Source: an uncultured Methylococcaceae bacterium (GTDB taxonomy: Bacteria > Pseudomonadota > Gammaproteobacteria > Methylococcales > Methylococcaceae). From it: a stretch of 45,461 nt of DNA. Under the pieces are notes generated by a model. The model had not been told where the DNA came from. It worked only from the letters and a program-made list of their open reading frames with translations, and searched no databases. Location of the stretch: NCBI GenBank assembly GCA_903911305.1, contig CAIWDB010000139.1:1-45461 (forward strand), in the 5' to 3' direction. This document shows, piece after piece, positions 19,501-29,169 of the stretch. Numbering within the stretch: position 1 is the stretch's first letter; each line of letters opens with the position of its first letter. Made by a program: the position numbers and the translations under genes.

Positions 19501-20514
19501 ACCAGGCAGCCTCAATCCTTTGAGTTCGCCACGAACTTGCACTGCCCCTGCGTCGCCTTGCACATCCATGGTGACGCCGCGCATACTGGCACTAGCGGCA
19601 TTCAAGTTGTCGATCAGCAACTTGCCGTCGGCGGCGGGTTTGTTAAAGGGTCCGCGCACTTTCGCGTCCAGCGCGATGGCTTGCCAGCTCAAGTCGGGCC
19701 GCAGTTGCATGGCGGGTGCTTTGGCGTTGACGGTCACATCGGCGGCATTGTGTTCCAAGTCCAACTGGCCTTGCAGTTTTGCTTGAAGAGGGCCAAGCGT
19801 GAGGCTCAGCCGGGTTTGCAAGGAGGACAGCGGGCCATCCACATCCGCTTCGGCAGAGAGCGCGTTCATGCCTTGGAAGTTGGCGTATGAGGAAACCAAG
19901 CCGTGCGCCGGTTCTTGCACGGTTAGGTGTGCGCGTACTGTGGCATTCTCGAACTTACCCTGCAAGGCATATGCCCCCTCCCCATCCAAACGTTTGATTG
20001 AGAGGTCAGCTTCGCCTTGTTCCAGCGAGCTTAGGTTGGCATTGCCGTCAATCGCAAGGCTGGCGGCCTTGCCAGCCACGGGTTCGGCCAAATCCAGCCG
20101 CCCTACGTGCAAACGCCGCAGATTCACGCCCACCGGCAGGGTGGAAGAACTTTCTTCTTCCGTTGAGGACGGGGGCAAGCGGTTCAGTGTGATGTGTTCA
20201 GCTTCCAGCCGGTCAATCTTCGCCGTTCCCGCCAACAATCGCATCGGTGACCAGTCCAATGCCAACTCATCCATTGCCAACCATACGCCCTCGCCGTCGC
20301 GCAGTTCAAGACGGCGCAGGCGCATGGCATCGGGGAAATGCCCATCAAACCCGGTCAGCGTGATGTCCCCGGCGGTTAGCGCCGATACGGTCTGTTCGAT
20401 CCATTCGCGCCCAAGCTGGGTATTGGCGGCGAACAATCCCAGTGTGGCGGCCAACAGCGGCAGACCGATCAACCAAGCGAAGAACATAACCGTCCAGCGG
20501 ATGGCCAGGCGCAT
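16519..20514 (-). CDS. tamB: translocation/assembly module TamB (DUF490)
   Basis: 1331 aa, single N-terminal TM, beta-helical repeats, C-terminal DUF490 (LTFSKGELGFDGGSLADPSLNFVAD, LPQDEVLARLLFGRS). Confidence 0.9.
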   Translation of the reverse strand: MRLAIRWTVMFFAWLIGLPLLAATLGLFAANTQLGREWIEQTVSALTAGDITLTGFDGHFPDAMRLRRLELRDGEGVWLAMDELALDWSPMRLLAGTAKIDRLEAEHITLNRLPPSSTEEESSSTLPVGVNLRRLHVGRLDLAEPVAGKAASLAIDGNANLSSLEQGEADLSIKRLDGEGAYALQGKFENATVRAHLTVQEPAHGLVSSYANFQGMNALSAEADVDGPLSSLQTRLSLTLGPLQAKLQGQLDLEHNAADVTVNAKAPAMQLRPDLSWQAIALDAKVRGPFNKPAADGKLLIDNLNAASASMRGVTMDVQGDAGAVQVRGELKGLRLPGPRPDLLESAPLAFQADIRLDTPQRPVIFKLKHPIITADGKALTGGDWRADISLDLPELKPLAVIGGLDMQGNTHLALRVANQGETVKLDVDGTLAVTNGMPPLVNLLGNAAKIGMSASQQGEDITLSRFSLDGKALAVSADGKLAGKNANFNWKFSLKDFAAVLAGGSGQIAGQGKMTGPLDKFAVTADLNGDLATQSLPRGPIAAKLNLEGLPQSPSGQFTVRGMLGGAPIDLALNAKAPVDGGLQVVIDSAIWKSAQARGNLTLPKGTDFPLGKLELAMAHLEDLRPFIEQPLIGSLNATLETSMQGSRPLAQLQLDARSAGLTGTAMVERSSLALTVADPIRQPVMDGQIKLEGISSSNLSGSAQIELAGPLEGLKLRLSSAIQSATGAEVQLRSAANLDTQAKQATLFELEAGWKNETLRLLAPVRIAFADGLAVDRLRLGLREAELDVAGRISPTLNLTADLRNVTTDLATLFVPDLAATGTLHMETRLGGTLARPTGTIAIEADDLHMKSGAGRALPPAKLTATAQLAGTSAQLSSHLSAGNHANLGIAGEIPLVRSGLFGLHANGTVDLKLLDPLLSAQGRRVRGQVTLNADLAGTPTEPRPSGSVQLTGGEAQDFSIGAHLTQIVALLQTDGAVVHLSKFEGRADPGTVSATGSVNLLEEGMPVSLTLTARKARPLADDRMTVNLNTDLTVKGYAKGQLVLAGLIHIIRAEIRIPERMPAKIAVLNVIRPGVPPPPPPTSGPDIALDLTMDAPREIFVRGRGLEAELGGKVHVRGTADKPQPDGGFALRRGEYTLAGQRLTFSKGELGFDGGSLADPSLNFVADTASGGITAILTISGNASNPKIKLSSIPELPQDEVLARLLFGRSSASLSPLEMIQIASAVASLTGVTSGIGDPLETVRKGLGLDRLSIGGANPSLEAGRYVAPGVYVGAKQGVTGTGTQATVQIDIVKGLKVEGTAGTGAPASGASGASSTSSVGVIYQHEY

Positions 20515-22439
20515 CAGAAAGCCTGCCCTAGGCCGATGTAGACCTCATAGGAACCGCTGTTGCTTTGTTTGATGACGGGCAAGGCCACGTCCAGCCGGAT
20601 CGGCCCGAATGAAGTATAGTAGCGTGCGCCTACGCCTACTCCCATGCGCCAAATGCCGGTGAAGGGCAAGCCGTCGGTGTTGACTTGGCCTACATCGGTA
20701 AAAACGACGGCGCCGTAGTCTTCCAAGATGCGTTGGCGGAATTCCACCGTGCCCGCCGCCATGGCCGTGCCGCCCAAGGGGTTGCCATTCCAAGTCTGCG
20801 GCCCGATGGATTGGAATTTGTAGCCGCGTACTGTGGTGCTGCCGCCAGCGTAGAAACGTTTGTCCGGCGGCAAGTCGAATTGGCTGGCTCCTTGCACATC
20901 GCCAACTGTCCCGCGCACCGCCAACACGCTGCGACCGGGTTCGAGCAAGTCCAAATAGGTTGAACCGGATATCTGCATGACGAGAAAGGTGCTAGGGTTA
21001 GGGGCGTTGATGAGTGCGGATGACGAGCTGGCCAAAGGCAGGATGGGGGTGATGGATGCGGCTGCGCGGATTCCCTCGGTGGGGTCGAGCAAATTATTGG
21101 TGCTATCGTATTTCAACACCACCGGCAGGCTTAACAGGGTGTAACGGTTGGTTTGGCTTTGTCCGAAGACGGTGGAGGCTTGAGTGATTTCCGATTGCTC
21201 CCCGGCGAGGCCGACGCTGCCGCTCCAATAATTCGCGAACTTCCGACTCAGCGTCACATCGCCCATAATGGCCTTTTGGTCATAGGAGATCAGGCTTTGT
21301 TTAATGCCGCCCAGATTGATGTTCAGGGACTGGTTGCGCTCAAAGAAGTCAGGTTTGACGAAGCCGACTATGCCCTTGTAGCCGATGCCGGTCGTGCTGT
21401 TGCCGCCGAGTTGCGTCACCCCCGTCGTCAGGTTCACCTGCTCCGCATTGCCGAACACGTTGCGGTGCTGCCAAGTGCTGGAGAGGCTGCCGCCCAAGTC
21501 AGTGGAATACGCCGCGCCAATGTTGACTGCCCGTTTGGGGCGCTCGGTGAACTCGAATGCCATCGGGAGGCGCCCTTGGCCGTCCAACTGGTCTGCGGTG
21601 TGAACGCGGACGGATGAGAAAACGCCGAGCGCAGCCAAATCCTGGCGGGCCTTTTCGATGGCATCGGGGTTGAACTGATCCCCGTAGAAGATGAGCAGGC
21701 GGTTGCGCACGTAGCTTTCGTTGACTCCGGCCAGCCCGTGCAGCGAAATTTCACCGAGCGTCACCACGGGTCCGGTTTCCACTTGGAAGCTGACATCAAG
21801 CGCTTCGGCTTCCGGCACTAGCACGGCAACCGGCGCGTAGACTTTCGCCAATGCGTAGCCGTTGTCCCGCAGGCTGTTAAGCAGTCTCTCGCGAGCCGCC
21901 AGCACATCAGCCGCCAGCGCTGGTGCGCCGGGATTCAGGCTTAGCTTGGATTTGAGCGGGTCGGGCAAGTCGCCTTTGACCTCGACATTGCGCAAGTGGA
22001 ACAATGGCCCAGGTTCAACCGCAACCGTCACCTGCATGGGCGGGCTGGCCGGTGCGCGGGCAAGGAAGTCGTACAGGCCCGGATCGTCCAATGCCCGCCC
22101 GGCGATTCGCACCTGTGCTTTGCCTTTGTAAAACCCGAAACTGTCCAAGGCGATGGCGAAGCGCTCCAAATCCTTTTGCGCACGCGCCACTAGGGCGAAC
22201 GGACCCACTGGCGCACTTTGGTTCAAACTGACGAGCGTGGAGGAGTCCTTCAAGGCTTGATCCAATGCGGCGTTGCCGGTTTCGGTGAAGGTGACAGTGT
22301 AAGCTTGCGGGTCGGCTGCGCGGCAAACCGTCACCGTCATGGCGAACGCGGCGGCAAGCGCGGCGAACAGGGCAAGCGGCAAACGGCCTGGGGTGTGTTT
22401 GCGGAAAAAACGGTAGGCAACCGGGCTAATCCACTTCAC
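20514..22439 (-). CDS. tamA: TamA/BamA-family outer-membrane assembly factor
   Basis: POTRA-like N-terminus, C-terminal Omp85 barrel (RFYAGGSTTVRGYKFQSIGP; GVGVGARYYTSFGPIRLDVALP). Confidence 0.88.
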   Translation of the reverse strand: MKWISPVAYRFFRKHTPGRLPLALFAALAAAFAMTVTVCRAADPQAYTVTFTETGNAALDQALKDSSTLVSLNQSAPVGPFALVARAQKDLERFAIALDSFGFYKGKAQVRIAGRALDDPGLYDFLARAPASPPMQVTVAVEPGPLFHLRNVEVKGDLPDPLKSKLSLNPGAPALAADVLAARERLLNSLRDNGYALAKVYAPVAVLVPEAEALDVSFQVETGPVVTLGEISLHGLAGVNESYVRNRLLIFYGDQFNPDAIEKARQDLAALGVFSSVRVHTADQLDGQGRLPMAFEFTERPKRAVNIGAAYSTDLGGSLSSTWQHRNVFGNAEQVNLTTGVTQLGGNSTTGIGYKGIVGFVKPDFFERNQSLNINLGGIKQSLISYDQKAIMGDVTLSRKFANYWSGSVGLAGEQSEITQASTVFGQSQTNRYTLLSLPVVLKYDSTNNLLDPTEGIRAAASITPILPLASSSSALINAPNPSTFLVMQISGSTYLDLLEPGRSVLAVRGTVGDVQGASQFDLPPDKRFYAGGSTTVRGYKFQSIGPQTWNGNPLGGTAMAAGTVEFRQRILEDYGAVVFTDVGQVNTDGLPFTGIWRMGVGVGARYYTSFGPIRLDVALPVIKQSNSGSYEVYIGLGQAF

Positions 22440-22905
22440 AGTCTTTCAACAGCCGGTCAATATCCTTATCTTGATATTTACCAGTGATTTTTACATCGGT
22501 ATAGCATTTGCCGCCGCTTTCATGGGGGACGGACTGGAATTCGGCATGGCCCCGACGGGCCAAGGCGCTTAATGCGCTGGCTTCATCGCTGCCATTTTGA
22601 ATGTTGTTTTTGTCATAACACCTTTGTAGGTTAGCCGTCGATTTCGACCTACAGTCAAGGGTTTGCCCGTTCGTTTCAGAAGGTATGTCAAGCAAGGCAT
22701 CTGGATTCGATGATTGCTGGCCATCCTGTGCAGGTGTGGGCTTTTCTGCTGTGGCATGAGGCCCGCCATCGGCATTCTTTGAGCGTGTCCCCGCTTGCCA
22801 AGCTTGAAACTCGACTTGCCTTTGCCCTTCGCGTTGGTTTTTTATATAAACCGTGGCACCAATGAAAACCATGAGAACTGCTGCAACAATAACGATTAAT
22901 CTCAT
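22426..22905 (-). CDS. hypothetical membrane-anchored protein
   Basis: N-terminal TM; 14-bp overlap with the tamA start. Confidence 0.5.
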   Translation of the reverse strand: MRLIVIVAAVLMVFIGATVYIKNQREGQRQVEFQAWQAGTRSKNADGGPHATAEKPTPAQDGQQSSNPDALLDIPSETNGQTLDCRSKSTANLQRCYDKNNIQNGSDEASALSALARRGHAEFQSVPHESGGKCYTDVKITGKYQDKDIDRLLKDCEVD

Positions 22906-23112
22906 AAAACCATCACTTTGTAATTTTTATGGGCCGAATTTGACCGGTATCCGGTGGTTTGATGGCGGCCCGAATCACTGAATCGCAGGCATCACCCTTC
23001 ATGTCGGTTTAGCCTGGTGGCATTACCCTCTTATTTTACCAATACTATTGTTTACTATGCGACCCTTGATGCCGTGATGCATTAAGCATCCGCATAATTG
23101 ATCGGGATTGGG

Positions 23113-23793
23113 CTACCGGGGTATTCGCTGCCCCATGAAATGCGCCACCAGCCCGGACACTAGGATGGCCATGTAGAACTGCCCGGTGAGCATCTCCAGA
23201 TAGGCAAGCGTCCTGATCATCGGATTGACCGGCGTAATGTCCCCGTAACCGGCGGTGGTCAATGTCACAAAGCTGAAATACAAAAAATCGTCAAGGTGAA
23301 AGTCTCTGCCCTGCGACGACAACCCATGGAATAATTCGGTGGGCCAAAGGAATGATTGCATTTCATAAACCAGCGCCCAGATCAATCCAAGCAGAAGATA
23401 CACGCAAACCGCCCCGGTTAGGCTGTTGGCATCGGTTTCGCGCCAACTGAACACGTGCCGCCCGGCGATGAAGCAACTCAATACGGAAAACAAGATGATC
23501 GACATGAGGGCGCTCAGTTCGACAAACAGGGAAGGCGACAACAATTCGATGATTGAAATCGCGATGTTCAAACCCACAAGCCCCAACCCGACACGGAAGA
23601 TCAATTGCTCCCGGTAAAGGCTCCATACACTAATCAAGGTGAACAGGCTGAAGGCCGCCACTAGCAGTGATGCACGCAACGGGTTGACTTCCCCCATATC
23701 CTTGGAAAGCAGGCGCAACGACGGTATGAGTACGAAAAGAAACAATAGTCCGCACAGGAGGTAAACGAAATTGTTTTTTGTGTATTTTTTCAT
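23113..23793 (-). CDS. potassium channel family protein
   Basis: Selectivity filter TLTTAGYGDITPVNP flanked by TM helices. Confidence 0.88.
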   Translation of the reverse strand: MKKYTKNNFVYLLCGLLFLFVLIPSLRLLSKDMGEVNPLRASLLVAAFSLFTLISVWSLYREQLIFRVGLGLVGLNIAISIIELLSPSLFVELSALMSIILFSVLSCFIAGRHVFSWRETDANSLTGAVCVYLLLGLIWALVYEMQSFLWPTELFHGLSSQGRDFHLDDFLYFSFVTLTTAGYGDITPVNPMIRTLAYLEMLTGQFYMAILVSGLVAHFMGQRIPR

Positions 23794-23945
23794 GTTGATT
23801 GGTTTTGCAAGCCGGGTGATACTATAGCGTAGAATTTATCCGCCAATCTGCTGGCGTTTTTAAGGCAGCACATGTCGGGCCTACCCATCGGGCAATGGTG
23901 GTCACGCCCTTTCATCCTTACCGTACAGACAAACTAAAACAAATC

Positions 23946-24185
23946 ATGATAACCCAAATAGAGCGCATTTTCGGCTACGATTATGGCAAGCAAGAATGGT
24001 ATTTTACTGCGCGGGAAGGTATCAAAGGGCCGTATCCGACGCGCGAGGATGCTGCCTGGGCGATGATCACATTCATCAAGCGGTGCATTGAAACGGGACT
24101 GACCGGCGGACGCAACTACAACGGCAATGGTGTCTTTCGGATGGAGGACGTGGTGATTGATGCGCCCCGGTGGATGAGTGCGTGA
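23946..24185 (+). CDS. small protein, resembles the DUF6316-type family
   Basis: EWYFTAREGIKGPYPTREDAAWAMITFIKRCIETG. Confidence 0.5.
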   Translation: MITQIERIFGYDYGKQEWYFTAREGIKGPYPTREDAAWAMITFIKRCIETGLTGGRNYNGNGVFRMEDVVIDAPRWMSA

Positions 24186-24470
24186 GCCGCCATGCGAAGG
24201 CTATTTGTGTAGGGAGTGGTTCTGCATCGCCGATGGCACTGTATAACTCTAGGCCTGCCTAAACTCCCAGTTGCGTGGTATCCGGCATCCTTGTTGGCGC
24301 AACTCAAGTCGGCGGTTGTGGCTCGCGAAAAAGAAGCGTTTTATATGGCTAGGTTTATTCTAAATCAGGCGAAATTTAGTCAGCCTCATGTCTGCTACTG
24401 GTTTTTGTAATCCTATCGCGGTTAATGAAATAAGCCACGAAATTATTTATTATTTGAATATATTTTACTA

Positions 24471-26915
24471 ATGACCATTAGTTCTGAACGTTATACAAAA
24501 TTCATTTGTTACTTGTTGCTGGTGGCTGGCGCAGCCTTGACATTACGTGGTTTTATTAATTTCCAATGGGATAAGGATTATTTATATACAAATAGCGGTT
24601 TTATAAAATATATATGCTATTTTATAGTATCCTCCCTCTTGGTTTTCTTTGGCTCATCTCATTTCAAAAAATCACCTTTTCTGGTTGGATCGGTAATAAG
24701 CGTTGCATTGGCTTTATATGCAAATGCGTTATGGTCCTTGATAGTCGTGCTTTGGATAGTGGTTTCTTCTGTTATTTTGGGTCAATCATTATTATCAAAA
24801 TTATTTGGTAAGTATCAGTACAATAACCTTAGCCAATTTTTAGTTGGGATTGGGTTTTTAGGGACGCTAGTCGGATTGCTCGCCCATTTTCCATATAATT
24901 ATTTTGGAATATACGGCATTGCCCTAATTATGCCATTGATTGTGTGGCACAAGTCACTGAAAGGATTTTTAATCAGTCAGTCGAATTGGTTTTCAGGTGA
25001 ATATTCAGAACCAAAGTCTGTAAAAATACTGGATACTGTCATTGTTGGTGTGGCACTCGTTGATTTTATTATCGCGTTGATGCCTGAGATTGGGTTTGAC
25101 CCATTGGTCATGCATCTTTTCATACCCGCCCATTTATCCCTGCGGCATCAATGGGGCTTTGCCGTCGACACCTATGTATGGGCCGTCATGCCAATGCTGG
25201 GAGACTGGATCTATTCGATCGGCTACATGTTGGGCGGGGAGACATCGGCACGCCTGATCAATACGGGGTTCATCTTCATTTTAGGCTGGTTAATTCGCGA
25301 ACTTGTCTTGTGGGCAGGCGGTAATTCAATTGGCTCAAGGTGGGCTGTTCTGCTTTTTCTCTCGACACCGCTTACACTTTCCGAGTCTAGCTGCGTTTTT
25401 ATCGAATCGGTATTGACTGTATTTATTGTATCGGGGGCATTTGGATTGCTGCGCTCATGTTGGCCCATGGGGAACCCTCGTTATGAGTTTCCTGTCGCAG
25501 GGTTTCTGCTCGGCTGTGCGCTGAGTACGAAGGCATTGACGCTATTCATTTTGCCGGTTCTTCTTTTGGTGTTGGTGATACGTTACAAGCTATGGTTAAA
25601 AAGCGATTATGTTAATAGTATATTGATTGGTATATTTTTATTATTTGCATTTGGCATGATACCCTATGTTACCGCTTGGGTATTGACAGGAAATCCGGTT
25701 TTCCCTTTTTATAATGGCATATTCAAATCGCCCTATTTTGATGTCTATAATTTTGTAGATGGACGATGGCAAATGGGACTTTCATGGAATACCCTTTATG
25801 ATATTACTTTTTTTTCAACTAAATATGCGGAGGCTTTGCCAGGTGTGGCTGGGTTTCAATGGCTGCTCCTCCTGCCAGTGACTTCGTTAATAATATTAAT
25901 GAAGTGGAATAAACAAGGGTTAGTGTTATTGTTTATTAGTTTGGCAAGTTTTTTCTTTATATTCAATTCTATAAGTTATTTGAGGTATGCATTTCCACTA
26001 TACCCTTTTCTTTGTGCCACGATAGGTATAGGGATATCACAATCTTGCAGTTCCCTAAGGCTTGTGGAAAGTGTAATCGCGTATTGCTGTGTCGGACTCA
26101 ATCTAGTCTTTATCAATTCTGGGTTTAATACTTATGTTAGTTTCCCTATTGAATATCTTTCAAGCCAGTCTGACCGTGCATTATTGCTTAGGCAAATATT
26201 ACCCATACGAAGTGCTGTTGAAATTGTAAATTCATTGAATTCAGAACACAGTCCGGTTGGGTTTTTTGCCGACCCACTCAGTGCCGGCTTGGCTTCCGAT
26301 GGCTTATACACCAACTGGTATAATTCGCGGTTCAATTCCATGATTGATGCTGCCACCACCCCGATTGACATTGCCCGTGTATTGAAGAAATATAAAGTCC
26401 AATATGTGATCGTTGACGACAATTGGGGTAAGGCGGGGCAACTGGCATTGCTCGATCAAGTGACGGGTACGGTTTCAAGGGTTGCAAACGTTTCGGTTAG
26501 GATTTTCCGCCGTGAAAGTGTCCAATCTGAACTTCTCAAGAATGTAAAGCTGGATTCGCCTAGCGACTGGGCTATGGAAAAGGGTGTGGTATTCACACCT
26601 GATAGGGAGTTATTGGTCAGTGAGGCATCCCATGCAAGCCAGCTAGTGCCAGTCACCCCAAATGAGCGATATCTTCTTTCTGTAAAATTTCATTGCAGCA
26701 CAAAGCCTGCGCCGGGGCGTATGCAAGTCAATTGGCTTGATGGCAACCATAAACTCATTAAAGCCGACATCAGAGTAAATGACTGCCAGGAGAAAATAGC
26801 CGAATACTCCATGGAGGTTATCGCCCCACCTAACGCAAGCTTTGCGGTTGTGTACGCGGCAGCACATACGGAACTTCCCGTGTTGTTCAAAGAAATCTCT
26901 TTTAAGGAAGATTGA
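24471..26915 (+). CDS. polytopic membrane protein, glycosyltransferase-like, with C-terminal soluble domain
   Basis: 814 aa with multiple TMs, then a non-TM C-terminal region; first gene of a glycosylation-type operon. Confidence 0.7.
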   Translation: MTISSERYTKFICYLLLVAGAALTLRGFINFQWDKDYLYTNSGFIKYICYFIVSSLLVFFGSSHFKKSPFLVGSVISVALALYANALWSLIVVLWIVVSSVILGQSLLSKLFGKYQYNNLSQFLVGIGFLGTLVGLLAHFPYNYFGIYGIALIMPLIVWHKSLKGFLISQSNWFSGEYSEPKSVKILDTVIVGVALVDFIIALMPEIGFDPLVMHLFIPAHLSLRHQWGFAVDTYVWAVMPMLGDWIYSIGYMLGGETSARLINTGFIFILGWLIRELVLWAGGNSIGSRWAVLLFLSTPLTLSESSCVFIESVLTVFIVSGAFGLLRSCWPMGNPRYEFPVAGFLLGCALSTKALTLFILPVLLLVLVIRYKLWLKSDYVNSILIGIFLLFAFGMIPYVTAWVLTGNPVFPFYNGIFKSPYFDVYNFVDGRWQMGLSWNTLYDITFFSTKYAEALPGVAGFQWLLLLPVTSLIILMKWNKQGLVLLFISLASFFFIFNSISYLRYAFPLYPFLCATIGIGISQSCSSLRLVESVIAYCCVGLNLVFINSGFNTYVSFPIEYLSSQSDRALLLRQILPIRSAVEIVNSLNSEHSPVGFFADPLSAGLASDGLYTNWYNSRFNSMIDAATTPIDIARVLKKYKVQYVIVDDNWGKAGQLALLDQVTGTVSRVANVSVRIFRRESVQSELLKNVKLDSPSDWAMEKGVVFTPDRELLVSEASHASQLVPVTPNERYLLSVKFHCSTKPAPGRMQVNWLDGNHKLIKADIRVNDCQEKIAEYSMEVIAPPNASFAVVYAAAHTELPVLFKEISFKED

Positions 26916-26916
26916 T

Positions 26917-27972
26917 ATGATGAGTACGGCTAAACGGTCTCTTGAAAAGTTACAATCCGAGCACAAGTATTTCGATGCCAACATAGCGGTGGTCATCCCA
27001 TGCTATAAGGTGATTCAACAAATAGAAAAAGTTGTTGCGGAGATTCCTAAGTATGTCCGAAATATCTATATTATTGATGATGCCTGCCCGGATGGTTCTG
27101 GCGAATTTGTCAGGCGGCATGTCAGGGATGAGCGAATCCATATAATCTGCCACGACAACAATCGAGGGGTTGGGGGGGCGGTTATTTCAGGCTACCTTGC
27201 CGCCATTGCCGACGGGGCTGATGTGATTGTCAAAGTTGATGGCGACGGTCAGATGGATCCCGAGCTGATTCCATTCTTCGTGGAGCCAATCCTATTCGGG
27301 GAGGCGGATTACACCAAGGGAAATCGCTTCTTCGACTTGAATCAAATCCAGGCGATGCCGAAAGTACGCATATTTGGGAATGCCGTGCTGTCTTTCATGG
27401 CAAAGCTGTCAACGGGCTATTGGGATTTATTCGACCCGACCAACGGCTATACCGCCATCCATGCCGATGTGGCCAAGCATCTCCCGTTTGAAAGCATCAG
27501 CCGCCGCTATTTTTTTGAGACAGACATGCTGTTTAGGTTGAACACCTTGCGCGCGGTGGTGATTGATGTGCCAATCGATGCAAAATATGGGGACGAGGTG
27601 AGCAACCTGAAAATATCCAAAATCATCGGTGAGTTCCTTTTCAAGCACATGAGGAATTTTGTCAAACGGATTTTCTACAACTATTATCTGCGGGGGATGT
27701 CGCTGGCCTCGCTTGAATTGCCCTTGGGGTTGTTGTCTTTGTTGTTTGGGGTTATTTATGGCGGCTACAACTGGCTTGAGTCCGCCCGGGCGGGGTTGCC
27801 GACGCCGGCCGGCACCGTCATGCTGTCAGCCCTGCCAATTTTGATGGGGCTACAGTTTGTGATGGCCTTCCTTGGGTACGACATCGCTTCCATGCCGCGC
27901 CGGCCAAGGCATAAAAGCATTCGTGGCAACGGCGTTTCACTAAGATGGCAAAAAAATGAGACTAATACTTGA
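26917..27972 (+). CDS. family 2 glycosyltransferase (dolichol-phosphate mannosyltransferase-like)
   Basis: VVIPCYKV...IYIIDDACPDGSGE...VKVDGDGQMDPELIP plus two C-terminal TMs; start set at MMSTAKRS. Confidence 0.9.
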   Translation: MMSTAKRSLEKLQSEHKYFDANIAVVIPCYKVIQQIEKVVAEIPKYVRNIYIIDDACPDGSGEFVRRHVRDERIHIICHDNNRGVGGAVISGYLAAIADGADVIVKVDGDGQMDPELIPFFVEPILFGEADYTKGNRFFDLNQIQAMPKVRIFGNAVLSFMAKLSTGYWDLFDPTNGYTAIHADVAKHLPFESISRRYFFETDMLFRLNTLRAVVIDVPIDAKYGDEVSNLKISKIIGEFLFKHMRNFVKRIFYNYYLRGMSLASLELPLGLLSLLFGVIYGGYNWLESARAGLPTPAGTVMLSALPILMGLQFVMAFLGYDIASMPRRPRHKSIRGNGVSLRWQKNETNT

Positions 27973-28750
27973 TCTGTTGCAAGATCCTCTGCTTGAAGGC
28001 ATGGATGTCGATGGGGAGAATCGGCTGAAGCTGCACCGGCAGATGCTTGAGAAAAAGCGCATGTTGCGTGAAGTGTTCACCGGTTTTCACCATTCATTCA
28101 GAACGCTTGACCGGCAATTCTTCACAGGCCAAGGCATTGAGGTTGAATTGGGCGCGGGCGTATCACCGATGCGCGATTCTTACCCGGAGGTGTTGGCCAC
28201 CGATATCGTCGACGCCCCCTGCTTGGATCGGGTGATCAATGCCGAGGCAATGGAACTTGCGGACAACTCGGTCAGGGCCATTTACGGGCAGAATTGCTTC
28301 CATCACTTTCCACACCCCGACCAGTTCTTTAACGAACTTGACCGGGTGTTGGTCCCCGGAGGGGGGGCCATATTGCTGGAACCTTATTATGGCCCGTTTG
28401 CAAGTTTTCTGTACAAGCGTCTGTTCCGCTCGGAGGGCTTCGATAAACACTACCCGTCTTGGGAAACGCCTGCTACAGGGCCTATGAACGGTGCGAATCA
28501 GGCGCTTAGCTACATCGTCTTTGTTCGTGACAGGGCTGACTATGAGCGCAAACACCCGTCGCTCAAGATTGCGCACCAACAACTCGTTGAGAACCATTTG
28601 AGATATCTGCTTTCGGGCGGTTTGAACTTCCGGCAACTTTTGCCCGATTCATGTACTGGATTTGTGAAGTTTTTGGAAAAGCTGCTATCCCCGCTGAATC
28701 GATGGATTGCACTCCACCATATCATCGTCATTCGCAAAGAGGCCGCATGA
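27956..28750 (+). CDS. class I SAM-dependent methyltransferase
   Basis: IEVELGAGVSPMRDSYPEVLATDIVD and HHFPHPDQFFNELDRVLVPGGGAILLEPYYG. Confidence 0.8.
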   Translation: MRLILDLLQDPLLEGMDVDGENRLKLHRQMLEKKRMLREVFTGFHHSFRTLDRQFFTGQGIEVELGAGVSPMRDSYPEVLATDIVDAPCLDRVINAEAMELADNSVRAIYGQNCFHHFPHPDQFFNELDRVLVPGGGAILLEPYYGPFASFLYKRLFRSEGFDKHYPSWETPATGPMNGANQALSYIVFVRDRADYERKHPSLKIAHQQLVENHLRYLLSGGLNFRQLLPDSCTGFVKFLEKLLSPLNRWIALHHIIVIRKEAA

Positions 28751-29169
28751 CTTTTGTAAGATATGTCGCCATTCAGGTCCTCGCCTATGTCATTGACATG
28801 GGGGTGTTCCTAGTCATATTGAGATCTGAAGTGTTCATGCCGCTCGTCGCCAACATTCTAGGCAAAGTCGCTGCGGGCGTTTTTGCCTTCGTCGCCCATC
28901 GGGTGTTCACATTCCGTGTCGCAGAGAAGGCAAGCAAAAAACATCAAGCCATTCGCTATTTTGCGCTGTTGGGACTTAATATTCCATTATCATCGGCGGT
29001 TCTTTACCTAATGCTGGTTTACATTGCCAATCCGGTTGTCGCTAAATTCATTTCAGACGTTGTTTGCTTGGTTTTGACTTACAGTTTGAGCAAGCATTTT
29101 GTTTTTGTCGGCAAGCATAAGAAACCTAAGAAGGTGAAGGGCGGTAAAGCGTTTGAGGTAGGCAAATGA
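28747..29169 (+). CDS. GtrA family protein
   Basis: FVRYVAIQVLAYVIDMGVF, HRVFTFR, LSKHFVF; four predicted TMs. Confidence 0.85.
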   Translation: MTFVRYVAIQVLAYVIDMGVFLVILRSEVFMPLVANILGKVAAGVFAFVAHRVFTFRVAEKASKKHQAIRYFALLGLNIPLSSAVLYLMLVYIANPVVAKFISDVVCLVLTYSLSKHFVFVGKHKKPKKVKGGKAFEVGK